The notes beneath the pieces are model-generated. The model did not search any database and was not told the DNA's origin. It saw nothing but the letters and a program-made list of their open reading frames with translations. A stretch of 64,000 bases of DNA from CALKJU01 sp046349355 (lineage in GTDB: Bacteria; Pseudomonadota; Alphaproteobacteria; Geminicoccales; Geminicoccaceae): NCBI GenBank assembly GCA_046349355.1, contig JAXMCM010000021.1, positions 1 through 64,000 of the forward strand, in the 5' to 3' direction. Positions 8,529 to 17,451 of this stretch are shown here, in pieces. Each line of letters opens with the position of its first letter. Position 1 is the first letter of the stretch. The position numbers and the translations under genes are program-made.

Positions 8529-11500
8529 ATGGCGACGATCAATGGTACCTATGGCAACGACAAGCTCGCCGGTACCGGCGGCAACGACGTGATCACCGAC
8601 CCGATCGGGCGCGACACCATCGACGGGAAGGGCGGCCACGACTCGCTCTTCGGCGGCATCGACAACGACACCATTATCGGCGGCGATGGCAACGATCTGC
8701 TCGATGGCGGCGATGGCCGCGACAGCCTGTTCGGCGGCAATGGTGCCGACGGTCTGCGCGGCGGTGTCGGCAACGACATCCTCGCCGGCGGCAACGGCAA
8801 CGACGCGCTGCGGGGCGAGTCGGGCAACGACACGGTCAATGGCGATGCCGGCAACGACGATGCGCAGGGCGGCGACGGCAACGACCTCCTCACCGGCGGT
8901 ACCGGCAACGACCAGCTCTACGGCGAGGCTGGCGACGACTCCCTGAGCGACGGCAATGGCAACGACCTGCTCTCCGGCGGTGAAGGCAACGACCGGGCCG
9001 ACGCCGGCGACGGCAACGACACGCTCTGGCTCGCCAGCGGCGACGACCTCGCGTGGGGTGGCAACGGCAACGACACCCTTGGCGGCAACCCCGGCAACGA
9101 CTCGCTGTTCGGTGGCAACGGCGCCGACACGGCGTGGGGCGACGACGGCAATGACAGCCTCGCCGCGGGCAGCGACTCCGACCGCGTCTTCGGCGGCAAC
9201 GACAACGATACCGTCGATGGCGGGGACGGTAACGACACGGTCGCCGGCGGCAGCGGGATCGACCTCGCGCTCGGCGGCAACGGCCACGACAGCGTCGAAG
9301 GCGGTGACGGCAACGACCGGCTCTTCGGCGGCGAGGGCAACGACCGGCTCGATGGCGGCAACGACGCCGACCAGTTCTGGGGCGGCAACGGCGCCGATGC
9401 GTTCGTCGGCGGGAACGACACCGACATCGTCTACTACCTGGGCATCGGGGTCAGCGTCGACCTGGCCGACAGTGCCAACAACAGGTTCGGCGAGGCCGAG
9501 GGCGACAGCCTGTCCGGCATCGAGAACGTCAGCGGCACGGAGAACGCCGACACCCTGACCGGCGACGGCGCGGCCAACGTCCTCCTCGGCAATGGCGGCG
9601 ACGACCAGCTGCGGGGCGGCAACGGCGCCGACCTGCTGGATGGCGGTGGCGGCAACGACACGGCCGTCTACAGCGGCGTCGCCGTCAAGGTCGACCTGTC
9701 GACCCTGTTCAACAACAGGTTCGGCGAGGCCGAGGGCGACATCCTCGGCGACATCGAGAACGTGACCGGGACGGCAAACGGCGACACGCTGACCGGCAGC
9801 GACGGCAGCAACGTCCTGGCCGGAGGCGATGGCGACGACTCGCTCGATGGTGGAGCCGGCAACGACACCCTCGAAGGTGGCAACGGTGCCGACTCGGTTG
9901 CAGGCGGCACCGGCAACGATGTCATCCGGGTCGGCGACGGTGGCGGCATCTTCAGCGGCGACCTGCTCGCCAACCTCACCGGCAGCACCACCGGCGGCGA
10001 TGATTCGCTGCATGGCGGTAACGGCGGCACGTTCTACGGAGACGGCTTCAACCTGAAGGACAGCGCCCAGGGCGGCAACGACGTCATCGAGAGCGCCAGC
10101 GGCACCTTCAACCAGATCTACGGAGACGGGGACGAGCTCCTCGGCAACAGCCGGGGCGGCAACGACACGCTCTCCGGCGGCGAAGGTACCCAGCTGATGA
10201 GCGGCGACGCACGCGGGGTCAGCGCCAGTGCCACCGGCGGCGACGACTGGCTCTTCGGCGGCAATGGTGGCGACGACCTGAGCGGCGACGGCTGGTCGCT
10301 CGCGATCAACGCGACCGGCGGCAACGATCGCCTCTACGGCGGCAACGACGGCGACGCCATGTGGGGCGACGGCACCGACATGTTCGGCAGCCCGGTCGGC
10401 GGCAACGATACGCTCTACGGAGGCAACGGCGACGACAAGATCTTCGGCGACGCCTCGGCCCTCCACGAAGACGCCGAAGCGGGGAACGACACGCTCCTGG
10501 GCGGTCTTGGCAACGACACGATCTATGGAGACGCCAAGAACGACTACCGCGGCGCCAGGACCGACGGCGACGACCAGATCTCGGGAGACGATGGCAACGA
10601 CACAATCTATGGCGGGACGGGCAACGACCTGATCCTGGCCGACCGTGACGACGATCTGGCGTATGGCGGCGACGGCAACGACAGCATCGAGGGCTATGAC
10701 GGCAGCGACACGCTCCACGGCGATGCCGGTGCGGACTCGCTGCGCGGGCTGAGCGGCAACGACACGCTGTTCGGCGGTGACGGCACGGACACGCTCGAGG
10801 GCGGAGAGGGCAACGACAGCCTGGAGGGCGGTGCCGGCGGCGACACGCTCTACGGCGGCGCCGACGTGGACACGGCCTGGTTCAGCGGCGACGCCGTTCG
10901 GGTCGATCTCTCCAACAATGCCAACAACCAGGGTGGCGACGCGGCGGGCGACACGCTGGCCTTCGTCGAGAACGTCTCCGGCACCGGCAATGGCGACACC
11001 CTGACCGGCAACGCCGGCGGCAACACCCTGTGGGGCAACGACGGCGCGGACACGATCGACGGCAGGGCCGGCAGCGACAGCCTGGAGGGCGGGGATGGCA
11101 TCGACACCGTTCTCGGCGGCATCGGCAACGATACGATCAGTGGCGGCAACAGCCTCGATACGCTGCTTGGCGATACCGAGACCCTGTCGAACGGCGACAC
11201 CGGTGGCGACGACCTCATCGTCGGCGGCCCGAACGCCCTGTCGTCCGACGGTTCCTATGCCGGCGACGACTACGACGTGCTTCACGGCGACGCTGCGATC
11301 CTCAGGGACGGCGCCGTCGGCGGCGACGACACGATCCTCGCCGGTGGCGGCTCCGACAGCGTCTACGGCGACGGTGCCACCCTCGAGGATGGAGCCATCT
11401 GCGGCGACGACACCATCGTCGGCGGCACGCAGAGCGACCTCCTCTACGGCGACGGCGTGGGAACGGGCGCGATCCGCGGCGACGATGTGTTCGTGTTCGA

Positions 11501-11735
11501 CGCCTACAGCGGCGGTGACCTCATCAAGGATTTCCGCCAGGGCGGCGATGCCGATCTGATCGACCTCTCGGCCTTCGCCGGCCTCACCTGGGCCGACGTC
11601 CAGTCGGGTCTCTCCACCGGCGGCAGCGACATCGTCATCGATCTGGGCGTCGCCACCGGCGGCGACCCCGACGAGACTTACGTCGTCATCGAAGGGATCA
11701 GCGAGTTCCAGGAGAGCTGGATCATCTTCGCCTGA
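8529..11735 (+). CDS. Large RTX (hemolysin-type calcium-binding repeat) protein
   Basis: 1068 residues from the ATG at 8529, preferred because GGAG at 8519-8522 lies six bases upstream and RTX proteins often begin MATINGT; starts at 8466 and 8523 are possible. Almost the whole protein is GGxGxDxLxGG nonapeptides that bind calcium and form beta-rolls. Three copies of a VxVDL..NN...GD..L..xENVxGT..xDTLTG module interrupt them (about residues 315-350, 395-430 and 795-830). A middle region (about residues 490-680) has a different, longer repeat built on GGND and YGDG. No enzymatic domain was found. The C-terminus ESWIIFA resembles a type I secretion signal. Function probably extracellular; ligand unknown. 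Confidence 0.85.
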   Translation: MATINGTYGNDKLAGTGGNDVITDPIGRDTIDGKGGHDSLFGGIDNDTIIGGDGNDLLDGGDGRDSLFGGNGADGLRGGVGNDILAGGNGNDALRGESGNDTVNGDAGNDDAQGGDGNDLLTGGTGNDQLYGEAGDDSLSDGNGNDLLSGGEGNDRADAGDGNDTLWLASGDDLAWGGNGNDTLGGNPGNDSLFGGNGADTAWGDDGNDSLAAGSDSDRVFGGNDNDTVDGGDGNDTVAGGSGIDLALGGNGHDSVEGGDGNDRLFGGEGNDRLDGGNDADQFWGGNGADAFVGGNDTDIVYYLGIGVSVDLADSANNRFGEAEGDSLSGIENVSGTENADTLTGDGAANVLLGNGGDDQLRGGNGADLLDGGGGNDTAVYSGVAVKVDLSTLFNNRFGEAEGDILGDIENVTGTANGDTLTGSDGSNVLAGGDGDDSLDGGAGNDTLEGGNGADSVAGGTGNDVIRVGDGGGIFSGDLLANLTGSTTGGDDSLHGGNGGTFYGDGFNLKDSAQGGNDVIESASGTFNQIYGDGDELLGNSRGGNDTLSGGEGTQLMSGDARGVSASATGGDDWLFGGNGGDDLSGDGWSLAINATGGNDRLYGGNDGDAMWGDGTDMFGSPVGGNDTLYGGNGDDKIFGDASALHEDAEAGNDTLLGGLGNDTIYGDAKNDYRGARTDGDDQISGDDGNDTIYGGTGNDLILADRDDDLAYGGDGNDSIEGYDGSDTLHGDAGADSLRGLSGNDTLFGGDGTDTLEGGEGNDSLEGGAGGDTLYGGADVDTAWFSGDAVRVDLSNNANNQGGDAAGDTLAFVENVSGTGNGDTLTGNAGGNTLWGNDGADTIDGRAGSDSLEGGDGIDTVLGGIGNDTISGGNSLDTLLGDTETLSNGDTGGDDLIVGGPNALSSDGSYAGDDYDVLHGDAAILRDGAVGGDDTILAGGGSDSVYGDGATLEDGAICGDDTIVGGTQSDLLYGDGVGTGAIRGDDVFVFDAYSGGDLIKDFRQGGDADLIDLSAFAGLTWADVQSGLSTGGSDIVIDLGVATGGDPDETYVVIEGISEFQESWIIFA

Positions 11736-11759
11736 GCCGGCGACGACGTTCACTGTTCC

Positions 11760-11800
11760 AGCGGTCCGCCTCGGGGTATTTCAGACCCGGGCGGACTGCT
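11760..11800 (+). terminator. Stem-loop after the RTX gene
   Basis: AGCGGTCCGCC (11760-11770) can pair with GGCGGACTGCT (11790-11800) with one mismatch in eleven, leaving a 19-base loop. It begins 25 bases after the RTX stop codon. There is no run of T after the stem, so it may be a weak or Rho-assisted terminator, or an mRNA 3' end stabiliser. Confidence 0.4.
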
Positions 11801-11994
11801 GATTGATGCTTGTATCACATTTATATATGCGATGAACCGTAACATTGTTGACCGGTTTCCGCCTCCTGTTTACGCCAGATCGCAGGATCATCGGTAGGGT
11901 CGGCCGTCGGGTTCTCAATCGGGAGGCGACGGCGGGCTCGCCCTGGCGGGGAGCCGGTGCTGAGGCCCGTCGAGACGTTCACGATCAGGTCCGG

Positions 11995-13041
11995 ATGAGC
12001 GCCCGGCTCCTCCTGCCGCGCGTGCACCTCGAGCCGGGCCTGCCGCAGGCGGCCCAGCGGGAGGCTTGGCAGGAGCTCACCCGACCGCTGTTCGCGATCA
12101 CACCGCTGACGGCGCCCGACGCCTTCACGGCGTCGTGGTCCTTTCACCGCCTCGACCGGCTGATCGTCTCCGAGGTCAGCTTCTCGCCGCAGGAGTTCGT
12201 CCACGATCCGCGTCGGCACGGCCAGGCCGACAACGACCATCTCCTGCTCGAGCTCTACGAGGAGGGCAGCGGCCGGGGCGAGAGCGGCGACGTTGCGACC
12301 AGCATCGACCGGGAGCGCCTGCATCTGGTCGACCTGTCGCGGACGTACCGCACCGTGACGACGAACGTGCGCACCATCGGCGTGGTGCTGCCGCACGCGT
12401 CCGTCGGCTACCAGCCGGACCGGCATCCGCCCTATCTGTGGCTGCCGGTCGCCTCGCCGCGGGGCGGCCTGCTGGCCGCCTCGATGCGCGGCCTCGTCGA
12501 GCAGCTGCCGGCGGTGACGGTCACCGACGCCCCGGCCCTGGCGATGGCCTTCGCCGGGCTGGTCCGCAGCCTGTTCCTGACACCGGCCGCGACGGCGCCG
12601 GACAGCGCCGCCCGTGACCGCCTCGCCGGCCGCATCCGCGCCTATGTCGACGAGCATCTGGGCGACGAGCTGAGCGGCGACGATCTCTCCCGACGCTTCA
12701 ATCTCTCGCGGGCGAGCCTCTACCGCCTGTTCCAGGCCGAGGGCGGCGTGGAGGCCTTCATCCGCGACCGCAGGCTCGACCGCTGCTCGAGCGAGCTGAT
12801 GCTGGCGCAGGCCGGTCGCGGCAGGGTCCGCGAGATCGCCGAGCGGCTGGGCTTCGCCGATGCCGGCCACTTCACCCGCGCCTTCCGCCAGCGCTTCGGC
12901 GTGGCGCCGTCCGACCTGCTGGGTGCCAAGCGTAGCGAGGACGGCGACGCCCGGGCCCGTCCGGCCGTCCTGGCGCCGTCCGTCAGCCAGTTCGGCGACT
13001 GGCTGCGCAGCGAGGCCGCGCGCCTGCCGCCGTCCGACTGA
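11995..13041 (+). CDS. AraC family transcriptional regulator
   Basis: 348 residues. The ATG at 11995 has AGG at 11987-11989; earlier in-frame starts add an Arg-rich stretch without family resemblance. The first ~200 residues form an AraC-type sensor domain. The last ~100 contain the two helix-turn-helix motifs, LSGDDLSRRFNLSRASLYRLF and VREIAERLGFADAGHFTRAFRQRFG, the second being the diagnostic AraC signature. It faces the heme operon (tail to tail with tonB, 12-base gap) and follows the RTX gene on the same strand after a 259-base gap. Its target and effector cannot be read from the sequence. Confidence 0.9.
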   Translation: MSARLLLPRVHLEPGLPQAAQREAWQELTRPLFAITPLTAPDAFTASWSFHRLDRLIVSEVSFSPQEFVHDPRRHGQADNDHLLLELYEEGSGRGESGDVATSIDRERLHLVDLSRTYRTVTTNVRTIGVVLPHASVGYQPDRHPPYLWLPVASPRGGLLAASMRGLVEQLPAVTVTDAPALAMAFAGLVRSLFLTPAATAPDSAARDRLAGRIRAYVDEHLGDELSGDDLSRRFNLSRASLYRLFQAEGGVEAFIRDRRLDRCSSELMLAQAGRGRVREIAERLGFADAGHFTRAFRQRFGVAPSDLLGAKRSEDGDARARPAVLAPSVSQFGDWLRSEAARLPPSD

Positions 13042-13053
13042 GCCGTCGTCGCC

Positions 13054-14046
13054 TCAGGGCATCAGGAACTCGACCGGCAGCGTCACGGTGAGCCGCTCGT
13101 CCGGCACCTCCGCCGGCAGCGGCGGCAGCGGCTCGGCGCGGGCCAGCATCGCGGCGGCCTCGGCGTCGAGGGCGGCGTGACCGGAGCTGCGCGCGACGTG
13201 CGACTCGAGCACGCTGCCGGTCCGGTCCATGACGAACACGAGCGTCACCGTGCCCTGCGCGCGGGCGAGCCGGGCCCGGCGCGGGTAGCGCTTGTGCGGC
13301 TCCAGCCAGGCCCGGAGCCTCGCCGGAGTACCCCGGCGACGCCACCGACCGGCCGCTGCCGGCCAGCGTGTCCGCTCCGGCCACGCCCGGCCCGCCCGCG
13401 GCCAGCGGCGCATCGGCCGGCCGGCCGGCGAGCCCGGCGCTCGCGACGGCATCGTCGGCCTCGTCCGGCGTCGCATCCGACGGCTGCGGCTCCGCCTCCG
13501 CCGCAGCCGGCCGCTCGGCCGGCCGGGCCACCGGAACCGGTGCGGCCGCAGGCGATCCGGCCGTCGTCCGCCGCGGTTGCAGCGCCGCCGTGCGCAAAGG
13601 CTGCGGTTCTTCGCGGGCCTGTTCTGGCGGCACGGCACCGGCAGTCCGGGGCTGCGCGGTCCCCCCTGCTCCCGAGGGGCGTCCGCGGCGTCGGCGCGCG
13701 TCTCCGGGGACGCGGCCGTGGCGCGCCGCACCGGGGCAAGGCCGTTCGCCGCCTCCGGCGCATCGGCGACGGGGATGCGCGATGCCGCGGTGGCGGCGAC
13801 CGTCGCGGGCCTCGCCGTCTCCGTCCGCGCCGGGCGGGTCACGGCCGGGGCCACGGCGGCAGGGGTGGCCGTCGCCTGACGGGATGCCATCGCCGCCGGC
13901 GCCATCACCACGGCGACCCCGGCAAGGCCGGCGCCGGCGCGCGAGGCCGCCTCCTCCGTCGCGGGCAGCAGCAGGAAGGGCACGATCAGGCCGGCATGGA
14001 TGGCGGCCGAGAGCCCGAGGGCCCAGGGCCGGGCGAGCCCGGCCAC
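13054..14046 (-). CDS. tonB: TonB energy transducer, probably carrying two compensating frameshifts
   Basis: 330 residues as read. Residues 1-30 hold the single membrane anchor. The C-terminal ~90 residues are a clear TonB domain (LRAWLEPHKRYPRRARLA, then GTVTLVFVMDRTG, then SSGHAALDAEAAAML). Residues ~128-240, which should be a Pro/Ala-rich periplasm-spanning linker, are instead Arg-rich. A shifted frame over the same bases reads as a normal linker (PPEQAREEPQPL ... SPGYS). The switch points fit one base missing in the C6 tract at 13661-13666 and one extra base near 13323-13328. TonB couples the proton gradient, through ExbB-ExbD, to the heme receptor. Last gene of the operon. Confidence 0.8.
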   Translation of the reverse strand: MAGLARPWALGLSAAIHAGLIVPFLLLPATEEAASRAGAGLAGVAVVMAPAAMASRQATATPAAVAPAVTRPARTETARPATVAATAASRIPVADAPEAANGLAPVRRATAASPETRADAADAPREQGGPRSPGLPVPCRQNRPAKNRSLCARRRCNRGGRRPDRLRPHRFRWPGRPSGRLRRRRSRSRRMRRRTRPTMPSRAPGSPAGRPMRRWPRAGRAWPERTRWPAAAGRWRRRGTPARLRAWLEPHKRYPRRARLARAQGTVTLVFVMDRTGSVLESHVARSSGHAALDAEAAAMLARAEPLPPLPAEVPDERLTVTLPVEFLMP

Positions 14047-14049
14047 GGC

Positions 14050-14481
14050 TCAGCCGCCGGGCGCCGGCCGGGCCTCGGCAAGCAGCGAGACGCGGGCGAA
14101 GCCGGCCTGCGAGATCGTTCCCATCAGCGCCATCACGTCGCCGTAGTCGATCGTGCGGTCGCAGCGGACATAGACGGTCGCATCGGCATCCTCGGCCGCG
14201 AGGCGGGCGAGCTCGCTCCCGAGCGAGCCTTCCGCCAGCTCGGTCTCGCCGAGCCAGGTGCGCCCGGCCGCGTCCAGGGTGACGATCACCGGATCGCGCG
14301 TCCGCTCCAGCGGTGCGGCCGTGACCTTCGGCAGCTCCACGGGCACCCCGGCCGTCAGCAGCGGTGCCGTCACCATGAAGATCACGAGCAGCACGAGCAT
14401 CACGTCGACGAGCGGCGTCACGTTGATCTCGGCAGCCGGCCGCCACGCGCCGTCGCCGTCCTGCGGGCCGCCGGCGATCAT
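14050..14481 (-). CDS. exbD: ExbD biopolymer transport protein
   Basis: 143 residues, start ATG at 14481 overlapping the exbB stop (ATGA). Residues ~17-42 contain the ExbD signature EINVTPLVDVMLVLLVIFMV, whose membrane-embedded aspartate (in PLVDVML) carries protons. The remainder is the periplasmic domain (VPVELPKV, VYVRCDRTIDYGDVMALM). ExbD works with ExbB as the stator-like motor that powers TonB. Only three bases separate it from tonB downstream, so the three motor genes are co-transcribed at the end of the heme operon. Confidence 0.92.
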   Translation of the reverse strand: MIAGGPQDGDGAWRPAAEINVTPLVDVMLVLLVIFMVTAPLLTAGVPVELPKVTAAPLERTRDPVIVTLDAAGRTWLGETELAEGSLGSELARLAAEDADATVYVRCDRTIDYGDVMALMGTISQAGFARVSLLAEARPAPGG

Positions 14482-15182
14482 GCCGCGGCCCCGCCGCTGC
14501 GCCGGACCGGGGTCTGCCGCGCCAGCCTTGCGCCGATGATGCCGACGGTGGCCCCGAGGCGCCGGCCGAGCTGGGTGAGCTCGGCACCGAGGCGGTTGTA
14601 GGCGATCGCCGCCGGGATCGCGGCGGCCAGGCCGATGGCGGTGGCGAACAGCGCCTCGGCGATGCCGGGTGCGACCACGGCGAGGCTGGTGTCCTGGGCC
14701 GCGGCGATGGCGGTGAAGCTGTGCATGATGCCCCACACGGTGCCGAACAGGCCGATGAACGGTGCCGAGGAGCTGACCGTGGCGAGGAACGGCAGGCCGG
14801 GCTCGAGGCGCTGCAGGCCGGCCGCCACGGCGGCGCGCATCGCCCGCTCGATCCGCTCGCGCCGCTCCGCACGGCTCTCGCCGGCGCCGGCATCCTCCCA
14901 TTCGTCCAGGCCCGCCCGCAGCAGCGCCGCCGGCAGGCCAGCGACGTCGGATTCGCGCGGCAGCGGCCCGCCGGCGGCCAGCGTCCGCTCGAAGCGCCGC
15001 ACCGCGCGTCGCAGCCCGGCGATCCGCACGATCTTGTCGAGGATGACCGCCCAGCCGACCACCGAGGCCAGCAGCAGGACGAGCATCACCCCCTGGACCA
15101 CCGGATCGGCGGTCAGCGCCAGCGTCACCAGCGAGAACTCGGGCGGTGCGGCCGCCGGCAGGGTCGGGTCCACGGGCGTCAT
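14478..15182 (-). CDS. exbB: ExbB / MotA-TolQ-ExbB proton channel protein
   Basis: 234 residues from the ATG at 15182, which overlaps the stop of the upstream exported protein. Three membrane segments are visible: near residues 25-45, 140-165 (APFIGLFGTVWGIMHSFTAI, the classic ExbB/TolQ motif) and 175-205 (APGIAEALFATAIGLAAAIPA). The cytoplasmic domain lies between the first two. Its place in a TonB-ExbD cluster argues for ExbB rather than TolQ. It forms the pentameric channel around the ExbD dimer. Confidence 0.92.
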   Translation of the reverse strand: MTPVDPTLPAAAPPEFSLVTLALTADPVVQGVMLVLLLASVVGWAVILDKIVRIAGLRRAVRRFERTLAAGGPLPRESDVAGLPAALLRAGLDEWEDAGAGESRAERRERIERAMRAAVAAGLQRLEPGLPFLATVSSSAPFIGLFGTVWGIMHSFTAIAAAQDTSLAVVAPGIAEALFATAIGLAAAIPAAIAYNRLGAELTQLGRRLGATVGIIGARLARQTPVRRSGGAAA

Positions 15183-15583
15183 TTCGTCAGCGCCGCGGCG
15201 GCGCGGCTGGCGACCGCGATCCGGCCGACGCAGTCCGGCAGCTCGCCGCCGGCACCACGGCAGGCCAGCACGTCGTTGACCAGCAGGCTGCCGAGGCCGG
15301 CGCAGTCGCCGCCGCCGAGGTCGAACAGCCGCACGCTGGTCTTGGCCGCCGGCAGCGGCCCGAGCTCGACGGCGAGGCGCTCGCGGATGACGCCGTCCGT
15401 GCCGAAGCCGACGAGGTCGAGCTCGAGGCTTTCCAGCGCCTCGCCGGCATTCTTCAGCACGAGGTAGGCACGGCAGCCGGCCTCGACCGGCTCCAGCCGG
15501 TTCAGCTCGAGCTGCAGCGCCGGATCGGCCGCCAGCGCCGGCGTCGCCACGGCGAGGCCCAGCAGCGTTCGCAGGATCGTCAT
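15179..15583 (-). CDS. Small exported Cys-containing protein of the heme operon, function unknown
   Basis: 134 residues. The ATG at 15583 gives a clean signal peptide (MTILRTLLGLAVATPALAA); a GTG at 15601 overlapping the hmuV stop (GTGA) would add six residues. The mature part has four cysteines (EAGCRAYLV, GGDCAGLG, VLACRGAG, LPDCVGR), suitable for two disulfides, and resembles a small beta-sandwich. I do not recognise a named family. It sits between hmuV and exbB with overlapping ends, so it is translated as part of the heme uptake system and probably acts in the periplasm. Any role in heme handling or receptor/TonB assembly is a guess. Confidence 0.7.
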   Translation of the reverse strand: MTILRTLLGLAVATPALAADPALQLELNRLEPVEAGCRAYLVLKNAGEALESLELDLVGFGTDGVIRERLAVELGPLPAAKTSVRLFDLGGGDCAGLGSLLVNDVLACRGAGGELPDCVGRIAVASRAAAALTK

Positions 15584-15597
15584 CGTCGGTCGTTCCG

Positions 15598-16392
15598 TCA
15601 CAGCACACCCTCGATCACCGGCATCGGCCGGCCGCCGGCCGCGCCCCAGGCGATCCGCACGCCGAACACCGCGGCGACGACGTCCGGCGCCAGGGCCGCG
15701 TCGCCGGGTCCCTCGGCCACCAGCCGGCCGCGGTCGAGCACGGCGATCCGGTTGGCGTAGCGGGCGGCGAGGCCGAGATCGTGGAGAATGGCCAGCACGG
15801 CGCAGCCCAGCCCGGCGAGGCGCCGCGCCACCTGCATCATCTCGAGCTGGTGGCGCAGGTCGAGGGCTGCGGTCGGCTCGTCGAGCAGCAGGCAGGTTCC
15901 GTCGAGGCCGGCCTCGTCGCCGAGCAGCTGGGCGAGCACGCGCGCCGCGTGCACCCGCTGGCGCTCGCCGCCGGACAGCGTGGTGCAGGTCCGCCGCTCG
16001 AGATGGGCGACGCCGGCCATGGCCAGGGCCCTGGCGATGGCGGCCTGGTCGGCACGCCGGCCGGCGATGCCATGGTGCGGGCTGCGGCCCAGCTCGACCA
16101 CCTCGCGGACCGTGAACGCGAAGCCGATGTCGGCCCCCTGGCGCAGCACGGCGCGTTGCCGGGCCAGCGCTGCCGCGGGCCAGCTGTCGAGCGGCCGGCC
16201 GGCGAAACGGACCTGGCCCTGCTGCGGCCGGATCGCGCCGGAGAGGCAGCCCAGGAGCGTCGACTTGCCGGCCCCGTTGGGCCCGACCAGCACCATGAGC
16301 TCGCCCGGGCGCAGGCTCAGCCCGACGCGGTCGAGCAGCCGGCGCTGGCCGCGCTCGACGATCAGGCCATGGGCCTCGACCAGTGCGTTCAT
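15598..16392 (-). CDS. hmuV: Heme ABC transporter ATP-binding protein HmuV
   Basis: 264 residues. The ABC ATPase motifs are complete: Walker A GPNGAGKST at 37-45, signature LSGGERQRV near 139-147, Walker B LLLDEPTAAL near 166-175. The sequence follows the HmuV/FecE branch, including a truncated insertion between signature and Walker B typical of heme systems (RVLAQLLGDEAGLDG). It powers HmuU in moving heme from the periplasm to the cytoplasm. Start overlaps the hmuU stop by four bases. Confidence 0.92.
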   Translation of the reverse strand: MNALVEAHGLIVERGQRRLLDRVGLSLRPGELMVLVGPNGAGKSTLLGCLSGAIRPQQGQVRFAGRPLDSWPAAALARQRAVLRQGADIGFAFTVREVVELGRSPHHGIAGRRADQAAIARALAMAGVAHLERRTCTTLSGGERQRVHAARVLAQLLGDEAGLDGTCLLLDEPTAALDLRHQLEMMQVARRLAGLGCAVLAILHDLGLAARYANRIAVLDRGRLVAEGPGDAALAPDVVAAVFGVRIAWGAAGGRPMPVIEGVL

Positions 16393-17444
16393 GGGCGCGG
16401 CCTCGCCATCAGCCAGAGGAAGAAGGGACCGCCCAGGGCGGCGGTGACCACGCCGATCGGCAGCTCGGCCGGCGCCACCGCGGTGCGGGCGACGAGGTCG
16501 GCCACCAGCAGCAGGATCGCCCCGACGCAGGCGCTGGCCGGCAGCAGCGCGCGGTGGTCGGGTCCGACCAGCGAGCGGGCGAGATGCGGGGCGATCAGGC
16601 CGACGAAGCCGACGATGCCGGCCAGCGCCACGAAGGCGCCGGTGGCGAGCGCCGCCAGGACCACGACGACGCGCTTGGCCCGGTCGACGGCGAAGCCCAG
16701 ATGGAAGGCGTCGGCCTCGCCCAGCAGCAGTGCGTTGAGGCTGCGCGCCAGCAGCGGCAGGGCCAGGAGCGGCAGCAGCAGGAGCGGCAGGGCCGCCAGC
16801 AGCCGCGGCCAGCCCGTGCCGGCGAGGCTGCCGAACATCCAGAAGGTCAGCTCGCGCAGCTCGCGGTCGTCGCTGGCGAAGACCAGGGCGCCGATCCCGG
16901 CCATGGCGATGGCGTTGACGGCGATGCCGGCGAGCAGCATCGCGGCGATGTCCACCGCACCGCCGCGGCTGGCGATCCGCGCCACCACCCAGGTGGCGGC
17001 CAGACCGCCGGCGAAGGCGGCCAGCGGCAGCAGCCAGGGGCCGAGCCCGCCGAGGACGGCAATCCGCCCGCCCAGCACGATGGCGGCCACCGCGGCGAAC
17101 GCGGCACCGGACGAGACGCCGACCAGCCCCGGGTCGGCCAGCGGGTTGCGGAACAGCCCCTGGATCGCGGCACCGGCCGCGGCCAGGGACGCACCGCCGA
17201 TCGCCCCCAGCAGCACGCGCGGCAGCCGGATCCCGGCCAGCACCGCCACGTCGCGCGCGTCCGCGGTGCCGGCGGGAACGAGGTGCAGCGTCTCGGCCAG
17301 CGCCAGCAGCAGGGCTTCCGGCGGAACGGCGTAGGCACCGACCGACAGCGCCACCACGAAGGCAACGAGCGCCGCTCCGGCAAGGAGCGGCAGCGACATC
17401 CGCCGCAGCAGCCGAAGCTCGGCCATGACCAGCGAGGCCGCCAT
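16389..17444 (-). CDS. hmuU: Heme ABC transporter permease HmuU (FecCD family)
   Basis: 351 residues. I start at the ATG at 17444, eight bases after the hmuT stop; a second ATG at 17426 is possible. About ten hydrophobic segments are visible, with the FecCD landmarks RLPRVLLGAIGGASLAAAGA, FRNPLADPGLVGVSSGA and VGFVGLIAPHLAR. These permeases form a homodimer that takes heme from HmuT and uses HmuV for energy. It overlaps hmuV (ATGA). Confidence 0.93.
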   Translation of the reverse strand: MAASLVMAELRLLRRMSLPLLAGAALVAFVVALSVGAYAVPPEALLLALAETLHLVPAGTADARDVAVLAGIRLPRVLLGAIGGASLAAAGAAIQGLFRNPLADPGLVGVSSGAAFAAVAAIVLGGRIAVLGGLGPWLLPLAAFAGGLAATWVVARIASRGGAVDIAAMLLAGIAVNAIAMAGIGALVFASDDRELRELTFWMFGSLAGTGWPRLLAALPLLLLPLLALPLLARSLNALLLGEADAFHLGFAVDRAKRVVVVLAALATGAFVALAGIVGFVGLIAPHLARSLVGPDHRALLPASACVGAILLLVADLVARTAVAPAELPIGVVTAALGGPFFLWLMARPRP

Positions 17445-17451
17445 GGCGCCG

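Noticed and set aside
8549..11735. Regular repeats in the RTX genes considered as a CRISPR array or satellite DNA
   Set aside because: Repeat period (27 bases) equals nine codons, the third positions vary, and the translated GGxGxD units explain the pattern.
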